Assembly (NCBI RefSeq): GCF_900101815.1 | Contig: NZ_FNAO01000002.1 | Location: 124,001 to 188,000 of the forward strand | DNA: 64,000 nt | Direction of reading: 5' to 3' | Source of the DNA: Pricia antarctica | Lineage (GTDB): Bacteria; Bacteroidota; Bacteroidia; Flavobacteriales; Flavobacteriaceae | Shown: positions 27,294 through 36,309 of the stretch, in pieces | Layout: every line of letters starts with the position of its first letter | Position numbering within the stretch: position 1 is the stretch's first letter | The notes under the pieces: model-generated | What the model was told of the DNA's origin: nothing | The model's input: only the letters and a program-made list of their open reading frames with translations | The model's database searches: none | Position numbers and translations under genes: made by a program

Positions 27294-29222
27294 TTATCGT
27301 ATTAAGTCGTCCGTTAAATAGGCTTTTTCGGGCTTAAGGGCATCTTGGCTCCAATCGTATTCGTTGATCTTGAATTCCTTGCCGCTATAGGGCTTGGCGT
27401 ATTCACGGTCCAGCGTACGTTCAAGCATCCTCTTTTCAAGGTCGGTACGGGTGATTTCGCCTTTGAGGTATTTTTCGATCATTAAAGAGGCGATATGGCC
27501 GGCATATCTCGATCCGTAGTATCCGTTCTGAATGTAAACGGCTATAGCGATTTTCGGGTTGTCTACCGGAGCAAAAGCTACGAATACCGAGTTATCGGTC
27601 AGCTGTGTCCTTACGCTGTCTATTTTAATATAGTTTTCAACGGTACCCGTTTTTCCGGCAATCTCGATACCCGGTATTTGAAGATACTTGGCGGTTCCTT
27701 TATGGTAAACATCGGCCATGCCCTGAATGACCGGTTCAAAATGTCGCTTGTCTATGGTCGTATGTTTGGCCTCAACAAAATCGGGAATGTCAATTTCTTT
27801 TCCATCGATTTTTTTGAGGATATGGGGTGTAAAGAAATAGCCCCGATTGGCAATGGCTGCAGTCATATTTGCCAATTGTAATGGCGTAACGTTGACTTCT
27901 CCCTGTCCGATGGCATTAGAGTATGTGGTGGTAGCCGACCATCGTTTGTCTCCCTCGCCGTACCATTTGTTGTAAAGTTCAGAACTCGGAACACTGCCGC
28001 GCCTTCCCGTGTAAAGATCAGATCCCAAATAGGACCCCAAACCGAAACTCCGTACGTGTTTTTCCCAAGCATCCATGGCTTCACTATTGGATGGAAATTG
28101 TTCAAAGATCTTTTTATAGGCACCCACGAAATAGGCATTGCACGATTCGTAGATTCCGCTATTCAGATTCCGTATACCACCTCCGCAATGACATCCTTTT
28201 TTACTCCTTCCTATAAAAAACCCATGACTACACGTAAATGTCGTAGCAGGTGTGATTGCACCTACTTGTAATGCAATCAATGCGTTGATCGCCTTGAAGG
28301 GTGAACCTGGACTTTTTTCGAAAGAAATGGACCGGTCGAACGTGGGCTTAGAAATGGTGTCGTAATGTAACTTACTATAGTTGGCGGATCTTTTTCTTCC
28401 CACCAATAGTGATGGGTCATACGTAGGACCCGATATCATGGATAAAATTTCACCTGATGAAGGTTCGATGGCAACGATGCCTCCCCATTTCCCGTGCATA
28501 AGCAGTTCACCATATTCTTGTAAGTCTTTGTCGATAGTGATATTAATTTCGTAACCCTGTTCGGGCAACGTATCCAGTATGCCGTTTTTATATTTCCCGA
28601 TATCTCGGTTGTAGCGGTCTTTTTGAATGTATTGTACGCCTTTTCTTCCCCTTAAAACATCCTCATATTGCTTTTCGACACCGGTTCGGCCCGTAAGTTC
28701 TCCCTGTACATAGTAAGGGTTCTTAGCCAGGTCACGTTCGTTGACCTCACTGATATAACCAAGCACATTGGCGGCGCTGTTGGTATCATAATATCTGAGG
28801 GATCGTTTTTGAATGTAAAAGCCCTCATAATGACGCATTTTTTCTTGAAGTTGCGCATAATCCTGTTTAGAAAGCTGGGGTACAAAAACGGAAGGGAGCC
28901 TCGGCGAATATATCCTAGCTTTTCGCAGCTCTTTTTTAAACTTCTTTTTGGTTATCTTTAAAAGTCCACAAAACTCCAACGTATCGAGCTCCCTAACCTC
29001 CCGCGGAATGACCATCACATCGTACGCAGGATCGTTACCTACCAATAGCTTGTCGTTACGGTCATAGATATAGCCGCGTTCGGGATAGTCGTAGACACGT
29101 TTGATAGCAGGATCTTCCAACACCTGGTCCGGCGAAAAACTGAAAATCTGCAGGTACGAAAGCCTGCCGATAAACGTAATACCGATGATGACGATAATGG
29201 AGGATAGGAGTAGTTTTTTCAA
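27294..29222 (-). CDS. mrdA: Penicillin-binding protein 2 (elongation transpeptidase)
   Basis: A class B PBP of 642 residues, cross-linking peptidoglycan during elongation as partner of RodA. It has an N-terminal membrane anchor, a PBP dimerisation region (DYPERGYIYDRNDKLLVGND), and a transpeptidase domain with the motifs SPGSPFK (SxxK), ESCNAYF (SxN) and IAGKTGTVENY (KTG). The extracytoplasmic domain ends with a polar tail. A 149-bp gap separates it from mreD, longer than other gaps in the operon, with a small GAGTCTAGACTC palindrome at 29350-29361. Confidence 0.95.
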   Translation of the reverse strand: MKKLLLSSIIVIIGITFIGRLSYLQIFSFSPDQVLEDPAIKRVYDYPERGYIYDRNDKLLVGNDPAYDVMVIPREVRELDTLEFCGLLKITKKKFKKELRKARIYSPRLPSVFVPQLSKQDYAQLQEKMRHYEGFYIQKRSLRYYDTNSAANVLGYISEVNERDLAKNPYYVQGELTGRTGVEKQYEDVLRGRKGVQYIQKDRYNRDIGKYKNGILDTLPEQGYEINITIDKDLQEYGELLMHGKWGGIVAIEPSSGEILSMISGPTYDPSLLVGRKRSANYSKLHYDTISKPTFDRSISFEKSPGSPFKAINALIALQVGAITPATTFTCSHGFFIGRSKKGCHCGGGIRNLNSGIYESCNAYFVGAYKKIFEQFPSNSEAMDAWEKHVRSFGLGSYLGSDLYTGRRGSVPSSELYNKWYGEGDKRWSATTTYSNAIGQGEVNVTPLQLANMTAAIANRGYFFTPHILKKIDGKEIDIPDFVEAKHTTIDKRHFEPVIQGMADVYHKGTAKYLQIPGIEIAGKTGTVENYIKIDSVRTQLTDNSVFVAFAPVDNPKIAIAVYIQNGYYGSRYAGHIASLMIEKYLKGEITRTDLEKRMLERTLDREYAKPYSGKEFKINEYDWSQDALKPEKAYLTDDLIR

Positions 29223-29371
29223 CTAAGGTTTTGTTTTAATGGGTGTGACGCTATTGGTCCGCCTTACTTTTTTAGGGATTCGGAAATTCAAACTTCCGGT
29301 TTCGTATTTTAGTCTAGCATTTTGGTTCTATCGGCCACTAACGCTTCGGGAGTCTAGACTCTCGGTCTTTT

Positions 29372-29881
29372 TCATTCTTTTCTCACACTAAAGAGAGATC
29401 CGAACAGCAAACATAACAGCAAAGTTACGGCACCGGTCGCCAATACTTTCTTCAAAATTAATAGGAAATTCGCCAAACTAAAAATTTCTAGCGTAAAGAA
29501 GACCAAATGATGTACTATAATCAATAACGTTAAAAACGTAATTTGTTGTATGCGAGTGGTATTACTTAATTTAAAACTCTGAAATTCGAAGTTGACTCCA
29601 AATACAAAACGCATAATAGCCGGTCGCATATAGGCAATGGTCAACGTCGAGGCGGCGTGGAGTGCCATCGAGTCGGAGAAGAAATCTATCGATATGCCCA
29701 ACAAAAACGCAAGACCTATAAATGCTGCTCTATGTTCCTTGATAGGGTACCAGTAAAGAAAAAGAATGTAGACCATTGGGTTGATGAACCCAAAAAAGTT
29801 AAGACGATTGAATACCAGCACTTGAACCAACACGAGCAGTAGAAAACGGATCACGTTCAAAAAGTATGAATTACTAATCAT
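29372..29881 (-). CDS. mreD: Rod shape-determining protein MreD
   Basis: A 169-residue inner-membrane protein with about five spans (for example VIRFLLLVLVQVLVFNRLNF and AAFIGLAFLLGISIDFFSDS). MreD proteins vary in sequence; identity here rests on size, topology, the FFSDSMALHAAS segment and position after mreC, whose 3' end it overlaps by 8 bp. It would act in the elongasome with MreB, MreC, PBP2 and RodA. Confidence 0.9.
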   Translation of the reverse strand: MISNSYFLNVIRFLLLVLVQVLVFNRLNFFGFINPMVYILFLYWYPIKEHRAAFIGLAFLLGISIDFFSDSMALHAASTLTIAYMRPAIMRFVFGVNFEFQSFKLSNTTRIQQITFLTLLIIVHHLVFFTLEIFSLANFLLILKKVLATGAVTLLLCLLFGSLFSVRKE

Positions 29882-30692
29882 CGGACGGGGTCTGGTTTTC
29901 CAAGGCTTCTATTTCTTCACGGTATTCGTTGTTCACGATATACACGTTCTTGATATTGGTCATATCGTTAAAAAGCGCCACATCGATACTATAAAAACTA
30001 TTCGAGCTGTTCAGGTCGAACTTACGAATGGTGCCGATGGGTATGTTTTCGGGAAAAATACTGCTCATTCCCCCTGTAACAATGGTGTCGCCAACCGTAA
30101 GCTTCACCAAACGGGGAATATCGATGAGCTGTACCACGTCGTAACGTTTCATGTCCCAGACCAGTGAACCGAAGTGGTCGGTATTCTTGATTTTGGCGTT
30201 GATGTTCGATTTTTCGTTCAGAATACTTTGCACGGTAGCAAAGTGGTTCGAGGTGTTTTCTATGATGCCTAAAATACCTTTGCTGGTGATGACTCCCATA
30301 TCGCCGTTTACACTATCCTCTTCGCCTTTATCGATAGTGATATAGTTTCGGGGCTCGGAAAAACTGTTTTTGATGACTCGGCCCGTCGTGATGGTATACG
30401 TACGCTGCGTTGAATCGATAACAATCGAATCGATTTCGCCCACATTAAAAAGAAGGTCACGTAATCGCCTGTTCTCGTCCATTAGTTTTTGGTTCTCGGC
30501 ATCGAGTCCGAAATAGGTAGAAACATTGTTCGAGGTTTCGAGAATATTACCCGTCAGCCAGTTCGAAGAATTGAAAAAGCGGGATTGGTGGTATGAGTGC
30601 GATTGTATGGTAAAGCCAAGGGATACGATCATCAGAAAGATATAAAGAAGAAAGTTCTTATATCGAATGACAAAGTGGATGATTTGCTGCAT
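29874..30692 (-). CDS. mreC: Rod shape-determining protein MreC
   Basis: A bitopic periplasmic scaffold of 272 residues. It has a short cytoplasmic start, one membrane span (FLLYIFLMIVSLGFTIQSHS), a coiled coil near residues 60-85 (YFGLDAENQKLMDENRRLRD) and beta-barrel domains: GRVIKNSFSEPRNYITIDKG, DMGVITSKGILGIIENTSNH and TGGMSSIFPENIPIGTI. These are MreC family patterns. It links MreB to the PBP2-RodA synthase. It lies 44 bp after mreB and overlaps mreD. Confidence 0.95.
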   Translation of the reverse strand: MQQIIHFVIRYKNFLLYIFLMIVSLGFTIQSHSYHQSRFFNSSNWLTGNILETSNNVSTYFGLDAENQKLMDENRRLRDLLFNVGEIDSIVIDSTQRTYTITTGRVIKNSFSEPRNYITIDKGEEDSVNGDMGVITSKGILGIIENTSNHFATVQSILNEKSNINAKIKNTDHFGSLVWDMKRYDVVQLIDIPRLVKLTVGDTIVTGGMSSIFPENIPIGTIRKFDLNSSNSFYSIDVALFNDMTNIKNVYIVNNEYREEIEALENQTPSDD

Positions 30693-30736
30693 GCCCCGTG
30701 CTAGTTAAGATTTTTGGTAACCTATCACCGGTCCTT

Positions 30737-31765
30737 TTACTTAATAAGGATGCTCTTGTACCGATCTAAGTTCTTTAAGGCGATTCCCGTACCACGAACG
30801 ACCGCCCGCAAAGGATCTTCGGCAATATATACAGGAAGGTCCGTTTTTTGGGATAGCCTGCGATCTAATCCACGAAGCATCGATCCGCCACCGGCCATGT
30901 AGATTCCGGTATTATAGATGTCCGCGGCCAATTCTGGAGGTGTTTGGGAGAGGGTCTCCATAACGGCATCTTCGACACGTAGGATGGACTTGTCCAAAGC
31001 CTTCGCGATTTCGCGGTAGGATATCTGTACCTGTTTCGGTTTTCCGGTCAGAAGGTCACGCCCCTGTACGGATTTATCGTCGGGCGGTGTCTGAAGATCT
31101 TCCGTTGCCGCACCGATCTCAATCTTTATATTTTCCGCGGTAGCTTCGCCAACATAGAGGTTATGCTGGGTACGCATATAATAGATGATATCGTTGGTAA
31201 AGACATCGCCCGCGATTTTTACGGATTTGTCACAAACGATCCCGCCCAAGGCGATAACCGCGATTTCTGTCGTTCCACCACCAATGTCAACAATCATGTT
31301 TCCCTTGGGTTGCATGATGTCAAGGCCGATACCGATAGCGGCGGCCATAGGTTCGTGGATAAGGTAGACTTCCTTGCCGTTTACGCGTTCTGCGGATTCT
31401 TTTACGGCACGCATTTCCACCTCGGTGATGCCCGATGGAATGCAGATGACCATACGCAAAGCTGGTGGAAACCATTTTTGCTTCAGGGCAGGAATGTTCT
31501 TTATGAACATATTGATCATCTTTTCAGAGGCATCAAAGTCCGCGATAACACCGTCTTTCAACGGCCTGATGGTCTTGATGTTTTCGTGGGTCTTGCCCTG
31601 CATCAGGTTGGCCTCTTTGCCTACGGCGATGATTTTACCGGAAATGCGGTCACGGGCCACGATAGACGGACTGTCGACAACGACTTTGTCATTATGGATG
31701 ATGAGTGTATTCGCCGTCCCTAGGTCGATGGCAATTTCCTCGGTCAAGAAATCAAAAAATCCCAT
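30737..31765 (-). CDS. mreB: Rod shape-determining actin homologue MreB
   Basis: A 342-residue actin-fold ATPase that forms membrane-associated filaments directing lateral wall synthesis. Motifs: IAIDLGTANTLIIHNDKVVV (phosphate 1), NMIVDIGGGTTEIAVIALGG (phosphate 2), and the adenosine motif region GIYMAGGGSMLRGLDRRLSQ. The length is normal. It is first in the elongasome operon; a TACTTTTG -7 element lies about 70 bp upstream. Confidence 0.97.
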   Translation of the reverse strand: MGFFDFLTEEIAIDLGTANTLIIHNDKVVVDSPSIVARDRISGKIIAVGKEANLMQGKTHENIKTIRPLKDGVIADFDASEKMINMFIKNIPALKQKWFPPALRMVICIPSGITEVEMRAVKESAERVNGKEVYLIHEPMAAAIGIGLDIMQPKGNMIVDIGGGTTEIAVIALGGIVCDKSVKIAGDVFTNDIIYYMRTQHNLYVGEATAENIKIEIGAATEDLQTPPDDKSVQGRDLLTGKPKQVQISYREIAKALDKSILRVEDAVMETLSQTPPELAADIYNTGIYMAGGGSMLRGLDRRLSQKTDLPVYIAEDPLRAVVRGTGIALKNLDRYKSILIK

Positions 31766-31836
31766 TTTATATATTGGTTATGTTACTAGTTCGATAAGGG
31801 TCGATAACGCAAGACCAGTTATATGCGTTTCATCGA

Positions 31837-31844
31837 CAAAAGTA
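31837..31844 (-). promoter_or_regulatory. -7 element upstream of mreB
   Basis: The minus strand reads TACTTTTG (TAnnTTTG) about 72 bp upstream of the mreB ATG. No -33 TTG was found at the usual distance. Confidence 0.4.
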
Positions 31845-32020
31845 ACAAAATTAGCTAGTTGTAAAGAGTTAATGTTGTGAATTCGACGCTTATGATGGTC
31901 AAACGATAAAGTATTGAAGGCTAAGCTACTAAAAACAACGATTTCAGCCCCCGATTTAACGATTAAATTTTGTTTTCTTGATTAAATTGAATAGGGTGCA
32001 AAAGCATCGATACTAGCTAT

Positions 32021-33550
32021 TCAATGTTTAAAATGGCGCGTGCCCGTCATGACCATAGCTATAGAATTGGCGTTGCAATAATCGATACTCAGTTGGTCTT
32101 TAATAGATCCCCCGGGCTGTATAACGCTGCTGATACCACTTTTTTCGGCGATTTCGACGCAATCCGGAAACGGAAAAAATGCATCGCTGGCCATGACCGC
32201 GCCTTCGAGATCAAATTTAAAAAATCGGGCTTTATGGATGGCCTGATTCAAGGCATCTACACGGCTGGTCTGCCCGGTACCGCTGGCGCATAGTTGTTTG
32301 TTCTTCGCGAGCACAATGGTATTCGATTTGGTATGCTTGCAAAGCTTCGACGCAAAAATAAGGTCTTCCAGTTCTTTTTTGGAAGGCCGTTTTTCCGTAG
32401 CATACTGAAAGTCGGATAGGCTGTCCGTTTTATGGTCTTTATCCTGAACCAAAACACCGTTCAGGCAAGTACGGACGATCCTGTCGGGTAAAACTACTTC
32501 CTTCTGAATAAGGATAATCCTATTTTTCTTTCCTTTTAAGGCTTCTAGCGCATCATCGGAATAGCTGGGTGCAATGACCACTTCACAGAAAAGCTGATGA
32601 ATTTCTTCGGCGGTGGCTTTATCGATTTCGACATTGCTGATCAAAATGCCTCCGAAAGCGGAAACCGGGTCACCGGCCAGCGCGTCTACATAGGCCTGAT
32701 GAATGGTTTCCCGCTGCGCCAATCCGCAGGCGTTGTTGTGTTTTAAAATGGCAAAGGTCGGCATATCGCCCTTGAATTCGTTCATCAGGTTGACGGCGGC
32801 ATCGACGTCCAATAAGTTATTGTACGAAAGTTCCTTGCCGTGCAATTTGGTGAACATCGCCTCGAAATCGCCATAGAAAAATCCTCTTTGATGCGGATTT
32901 TCACCATAGCGCAAGACCTGTCCCTTGGTTTCGCTGATTTTTAAGGAGGCTATTACATGGTCTTTGTTGAAATAGTTGAAAATGGCCGAATCGTAATGCG
33001 AGGAGATATTAAACGCCTTGGCGGCGAAATTTTTACGGTTTTCAAGGGATGTGCTTCCGTTTTCTTGGGAAATAATTTCCAGAAATTCCCCATAATCTTC
33101 CATGGAAGACACACAGAGCACATCTTTATAGTTTTTGGCGGCCGCTCGAATTAGGGAAATCCCCCCGATATCGATTTTTTCAATAATATCCTGTTCGGAA
33201 GCTCCACTGGCAACCGTTTTCTCGAAGGGATAAAGATCCACGATAACAATATCCAACTGTGGAATGTCGAACTCTTCTAACTGGGCTACGTCACTTGCAT
33301 TATCCTGTCGGTTCAAGATACCGCCGAACACTTTAGGATGCAAGGTTTTCACGCGTCCCCCTAATATGGAAGGGTAGCTGGTCACCTCCTCGACGGGAAT
33401 TACTTCGATGCCAAGGTCCCTTATGAATTTTTCCGTTCCTCCAGTGGAATAGATGGTGATGCCCAGTTCCTTGAATTTTTTGACGATAGGTTCCAATCCA
33501 TCCTTATGGAAAACGGAAATTAGAGCTGAAGTAGCTTTTTTGACACTCAT
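32021..33550 (-). CDS. purH: Bifunctional AICAR transformylase / IMP cyclohydrolase
   Basis: A cytosolic enzyme of 509 residues for the last two steps of IMP synthesis. The N-terminal MGS-like cyclohydrolase domain has ALISVFHKDGLEPIVKKFKE and STGGTEKFIRDLGIEVIPVE, with GGRVKTLHPKVFGGIL. The transformylase domain has LRYGENPHQRGFFYGDFEAM, AILKHNNACGLAQRETIHQA and SDAFFPFPDCVEIAEKSGIS. I use the ATG at 33550 (MSVKK), matching the family start; an in-frame ATG at 33592 adds fourteen residues and lies closer to the promoter. It is upstream of mreB in the same direction with a 255-bp gap. Confidence 0.96.
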   Translation of the reverse strand: MSVKKATSALISVFHKDGLEPIVKKFKELGITIYSTGGTEKFIRDLGIEVIPVEEVTSYPSILGGRVKTLHPKVFGGILNRQDNASDVAQLEEFDIPQLDIVIVDLYPFEKTVASGASEQDIIEKIDIGGISLIRAAAKNYKDVLCVSSMEDYGEFLEIISQENGSTSLENRKNFAAKAFNISSHYDSAIFNYFNKDHVIASLKISETKGQVLRYGENPHQRGFFYGDFEAMFTKLHGKELSYNNLLDVDAAVNLMNEFKGDMPTFAILKHNNACGLAQRETIHQAYVDALAGDPVSAFGGILISNVEIDKATAEEIHQLFCEVVIAPSYSDDALEALKGKKNRIILIQKEVVLPDRIVRTCLNGVLVQDKDHKTDSLSDFQYATEKRPSKKELEDLIFASKLCKHTKSNTIVLAKNKQLCASGTGQTSRVDALNQAIHKARFFKFDLEGAVMASDAFFPFPDCVEIAEKSGISSVIQPGGSIKDQLSIDYCNANSIAMVMTGTRHFKH

Positions 33551-33609
33551 TTTTATGTGGTTATAGTTGGGATAGGAATTGCTGTACCCCATATGATTTC
33601 TCGGACATG

Positions 33610-33617
33610 CAAAAGTA
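33610..33617 (-). promoter_or_regulatory. -7 element upstream of purH
   Basis: The minus strand reads TACTTTTG (TAnnTTTG), 17 bp before the upstream candidate ATG (33592) and 59 bp before the preferred ATG (33550). Confidence 0.45.
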
Positions 33618-33669
33618 CTTTTTTTACAAGGAAAACGGCAGTGAGGTTATCAACAATTAAAAGGAAGTT

Positions 33670-34125
33670 TTAAACCCATATTTTCGCAACCTCAAGGTTT
33701 ACAAACTCCAAAAACCGCTCATCTTCCTCCGTAAACGGATCTGGGGTGTTGGAATCAATATCGATTTGCCCGATATTTTCACCGTTTATGAAGAGCGGCA
33801 CGACAATTTCCGCTTTCACGCTAATGCTGCACGCGATATAATTGTCTTGCGCCTGCACGTCGGGCACTACGAAATTCTGGTTGCTAACGGCCACCTGTCC
33901 GCAAATCCCTTTTCCGAAGGGAATAATGGTGTGATCTGTAGGAGCGCCTGCATAAGGCCCGAGTTTGAGCTCCTCTTTATCGCCGTTCTTGAAGTAAAAT
34001 CCTACCCAGTCGTAATGAGGTACCGAATTTTTTAAAAGCTCGCATACTTGCTGTAGTCGAATATCGGTCTTCAATTCTGAACGTTTGAGTAGTATGGGAA
34101 TTTCTTTTCGTAGTCGGTCGAACAT
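33670..34125 (-). CDS. GAF-domain protein, free methionine-(R)-sulfoxide reductase-like
   Basis: A single-GAF protein of 151 residues. It resembles the free Met-R-sulfoxide reductases (E. coli YebR type): HYDWVGFYFKNGDKEELKLG, then FGKGICGQVAVSNQNFVVPD and NYIACSISVKAEIVVPLFIN, and GQIDIDSNTPDPFTEEDERF. From memory the family has three conserved Cys; two are visible (GICG and YIACS) and the first is absent, with PTDHTI in its place. The enzyme may still cycle with two Cys. It lies 47 bp after a GAF/PAS signalling gene but has its own -7 element. Confidence 0.82.
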   Translation of the reverse strand: MFDRLRKEIPILLKRSELKTDIRLQQVCELLKNSVPHYDWVGFYFKNGDKEELKLGPYAGAPTDHTIIPFGKGICGQVAVSNQNFVVPDVQAQDNYIACSISVKAEIVVPLFINGENIGQIDIDSNTPDPFTEEDERFLEFVNLEVAKIWV

Positions 34126-34141
34126 GTATCGCTAGTTTGTG

Positions 34142-34149
34142 CAAAGGTA
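34142..34149 (-). promoter_or_regulatory. -7 element for the GAF-domain gene
   Basis: The minus strand reads TACCTTTG (TAnnTTTG), 17 bp upstream of the ATG at 34125, giving a leader of roughly a dozen bases. Confidence 0.45.
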
Positions 34150-34172
34150 AAGAAATCGGAAAAAATGCTTGT

Positions 34173-35660
34173 TTACTCCCCGAGGGTATAATTCTCAGAA
34201 GAATGCTGGGTAGTATTGACGATATTTCTAATGATTTCATCGAATTCAGTTGCCGATTGAAATATATGTTCTAGAAGTTGTTCCTTTTCCTTTTGATCAA
34301 CTGAGGGAGAATCTTCCTTGAGCAGATCGATCAATCCCATTATACGTGCAAGCGGTGCGCGCACCACATGCGATTGCGTCCAGGCAATTTTTTTGAGCTT
34401 CTCGTTTTGCGCCTCCATGGCCTGCATATATTTATAGCGTTCGGTAATATCGGTTACCAGTACCACTTTCGCCTTTTTTCCTTTATACGACAAGATATTA
34501 GTTCGAATATCAACTATAATCTCCTCACCGTTTTTTTTTCTATGCACGTACTCACCATGTGTGTAATGCTTTTCTTTTTGTTGTGAAAGTTTGAGGTTCG
34601 CTTCTAATTTTATGATTTCAGTTTCGGGCCTTATTTTTCGTATGGTCATATTCAGAAACTCTTCATAAGAATGTCCATAGTGTTTAATGGCGGCTTTATT
34701 AACATCCAGAAACTTCAAAGTATCGATGTCATAGACCCACATAGGCTGTGGGCTAAGGTGAAAGAGATCGGAATAGCGTCGTTCCGATTCTTTAATGGCC
34801 TTTTCCGATGTTATACGTGTCGTAATATCTCGTGAATTGGCCACCAGTCCACTTATGGCGGGGTCGTCCGTCAGGTTGGTGATTATGGTTTCTATCCATC
34901 GCCAAGAACCATCGCCATGTTTAAATCTAAAGGGTTTGAGAGTGAGTTGTTTTTCATTTTCCAAGCGCAAAAGACTGGCATAGGCCGCTTCCTTGTCATC
35001 AGGATGAATAAATTCAAGGGCATTTTTACCTACAAACTCCTCCGGAGCGATACCTAAGACATTTACAGAAGTTGGGCTAACATATTGGTAGTTGGCCTCA
35101 AAATCGAGGATGGCTATCAAATCCGAGCCACTTTGAACCAAGCCTTTGAATCTCTTTTCACTTCGCTCGATCTCCATCCGGTTTTTACGAAGTTCAAAAA
35201 GATGAGTCACTTGATTGGCCAAGGATCTCAAGGCCTCCAGTTGCTTTTGTTCAAGCTTTCGTGGCTTCATATCTACAACACACAGTGTGCCCAAAGCATT
35301 ACCTTCACTACTTACCAAGGGCATTCCGGCATAAAAAACAACATTCGGTTCACCCTTGACCAATGGATTATCTTTGAAACGCATATCATTTCTGGCATCT
35401 TCCACAATAAAAACGTCAAGAGGCGTTTTGAGGGCATGGGCACAAAATGACAACTCGATCGGCGTTTCGGTAATGGATATTCCATGGTGTGATTTAAAAA
35501 ACTGTCGGGTATTGGTTACAAGCGTGACCAGAGAGATAGGAGTGTCACAGATGAAAGCCGCCAGATTGGTTAAATCATCATATTCTTTTTCGGGAAGGGT
35601 GTCCAAAAGCTTCATGGACTTCAGGTCTTGGAGTCTTTTCTTTTCGAAACCGTCTGTCAT
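34173..35660 (-). CDS. GAF-PAS-PAS protein with an H-box but no ATPase domain
   Basis: A 495-residue cytosolic signalling protein. Domains in order: GAF (about 20-165, e.g. FFKSHHGISITETPIELSFC), PAS 1 (about 168-290, LVQSGSDLIAILDFEANYQY), PAS 2 (about 292-405, LFHLSPQPMWVYDIDTLKFL), and a HisKA-like dimerisation helix with the H-box AWTQSHVVRAPLARIMGLID near residue 430. It ends about 65 residues later with no N, G1 or G2 box, so it lacks the kinase ATPase domain. It may accept or relay phosphate rather than make it. Two receiver-only genes lie just upstream on the same strand, but a terminator separates them. Confidence 0.85.
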   Translation of the reverse strand: MTDGFEKKRLQDLKSMKLLDTLPEKEYDDLTNLAAFICDTPISLVTLVTNTRQFFKSHHGISITETPIELSFCAHALKTPLDVFIVEDARNDMRFKDNPLVKGEPNVVFYAGMPLVSSEGNALGTLCVVDMKPRKLEQKQLEALRSLANQVTHLFELRKNRMEIERSEKRFKGLVQSGSDLIAILDFEANYQYVSPTSVNVLGIAPEEFVGKNALEFIHPDDKEAAYASLLRLENEKQLTLKPFRFKHGDGSWRWIETIITNLTDDPAISGLVANSRDITTRITSEKAIKESERRYSDLFHLSPQPMWVYDIDTLKFLDVNKAAIKHYGHSYEEFLNMTIRKIRPETEIIKLEANLKLSQQKEKHYTHGEYVHRKKNGEEIIVDIRTNILSYKGKKAKVVLVTDITERYKYMQAMEAQNEKLKKIAWTQSHVVRAPLARIMGLIDLLKEDSPSVDQKEKEQLLEHIFQSATEFDEIIRNIVNTTQHSSENYTLGE

Positions 35661-35817
35661 TATTGATTGTTTTGGAAAGTATTGAACTAAATATAAAAAA
35701 TATAAATCAGAACCAAAAGTAGGCTATTTCTTACTATCTGCAGAAAAGAGTTCCGGGAAGAGTTGGTGAAATACCTTTATTTTGAGTCTTGGAAAGCCTG
35801 AAACCTCAAGTCCTCTT

Positions 35818-35843
35818 AAAAAAAAGGCCCAGCTGGGGGCCTT
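35818..35843 (-). terminator. Rho-independent terminator after the tandem response regulators
   Basis: Read on the minus strand, AAGGCCC pairs with GGGCCTT around a short loop and is followed by a run of eight T. It lies 23 bp past the stop of the second regulator, so the pair forms its own transcript. Confidence 0.75.
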
Positions 35844-35865
35844 GCTAAGCGTCACTCAATTAAGA

Positions 35866-36270
35866 TTAGGGGTATGCAACGATTTTCTTAAGGTCTTCAG
35901 CCTTTAGGGGCTTGGTAACGAAATCCCTTAAGAACCGGGGATGCAGTTCCGCCAAAAGCCTGTCATTTTCGCAAATGGATGAAGTCACCACGATGACATC
36001 GACGTTCAAACTAAAATCTTCGAGCTCCATGAATTCCAAAAATTCGAAGCCGCTCATCTTAGGCATATTGAGATCCAAGAACACCAATATGCTCTTCCCT
36101 GCGTGGCAAAGCTCGGAACGCAGTTCCGCCAAGGCCTTCCTAGGGTCGATAAAGGACCGTATCTCGTTGACTATGCCAATATTTCCTATGATCTTTTGGT
36201 GTACGAAGTTGACGATAGGATCATCGTCTACCATAAATACAGTATCGTAAATCGGGACTTTATCATCCAT
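35866..36270 (-). CDS. Receiver-only response regulator (CheY/Rcp1-like)
   Basis: A single-domain receiver of 134 residues with no output domain. It has the acidic cluster in VFMVDDDPIVNFVHQ, the phospho-acceptor Asp in VFLDLNMPKMSGFEFLEFME, the Thr/Ser switch in VIVVTSSICENDRLL, and the Lys in RDFVTKPLKAEDL. I use the ATG at 36270; an upstream TTG is less likely. It is the second gene of a tandem pair, 39 bp after its paralogue. By family such proteins act as phosphorelay intermediates or bind a partner when phosphorylated. Confidence 0.9.
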   Translation of the reverse strand: MDDKVPIYDTVFMVDDDPIVNFVHQKIIGNIGIVNEIRSFIDPRKALAELRSELCHAGKSILVFLDLNMPKMSGFEFLEFMELEDFSLNVDVIVVTSSICENDRLLAELHPRFLRDFVTKPLKAEDLKKIVAYP

Positions 36271-36309
36271 TTGTGTCACTTTTACGTAGGTTAACAACGC
36301 GCGCCTTCT

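Noticed and set aside
31163-31723. 186-codon plus-strand frame opposite mreB
   Set aside because: The minus strand is an unmistakable MreB; the plus frame is a His/Asp-rich antisense translation without family features.
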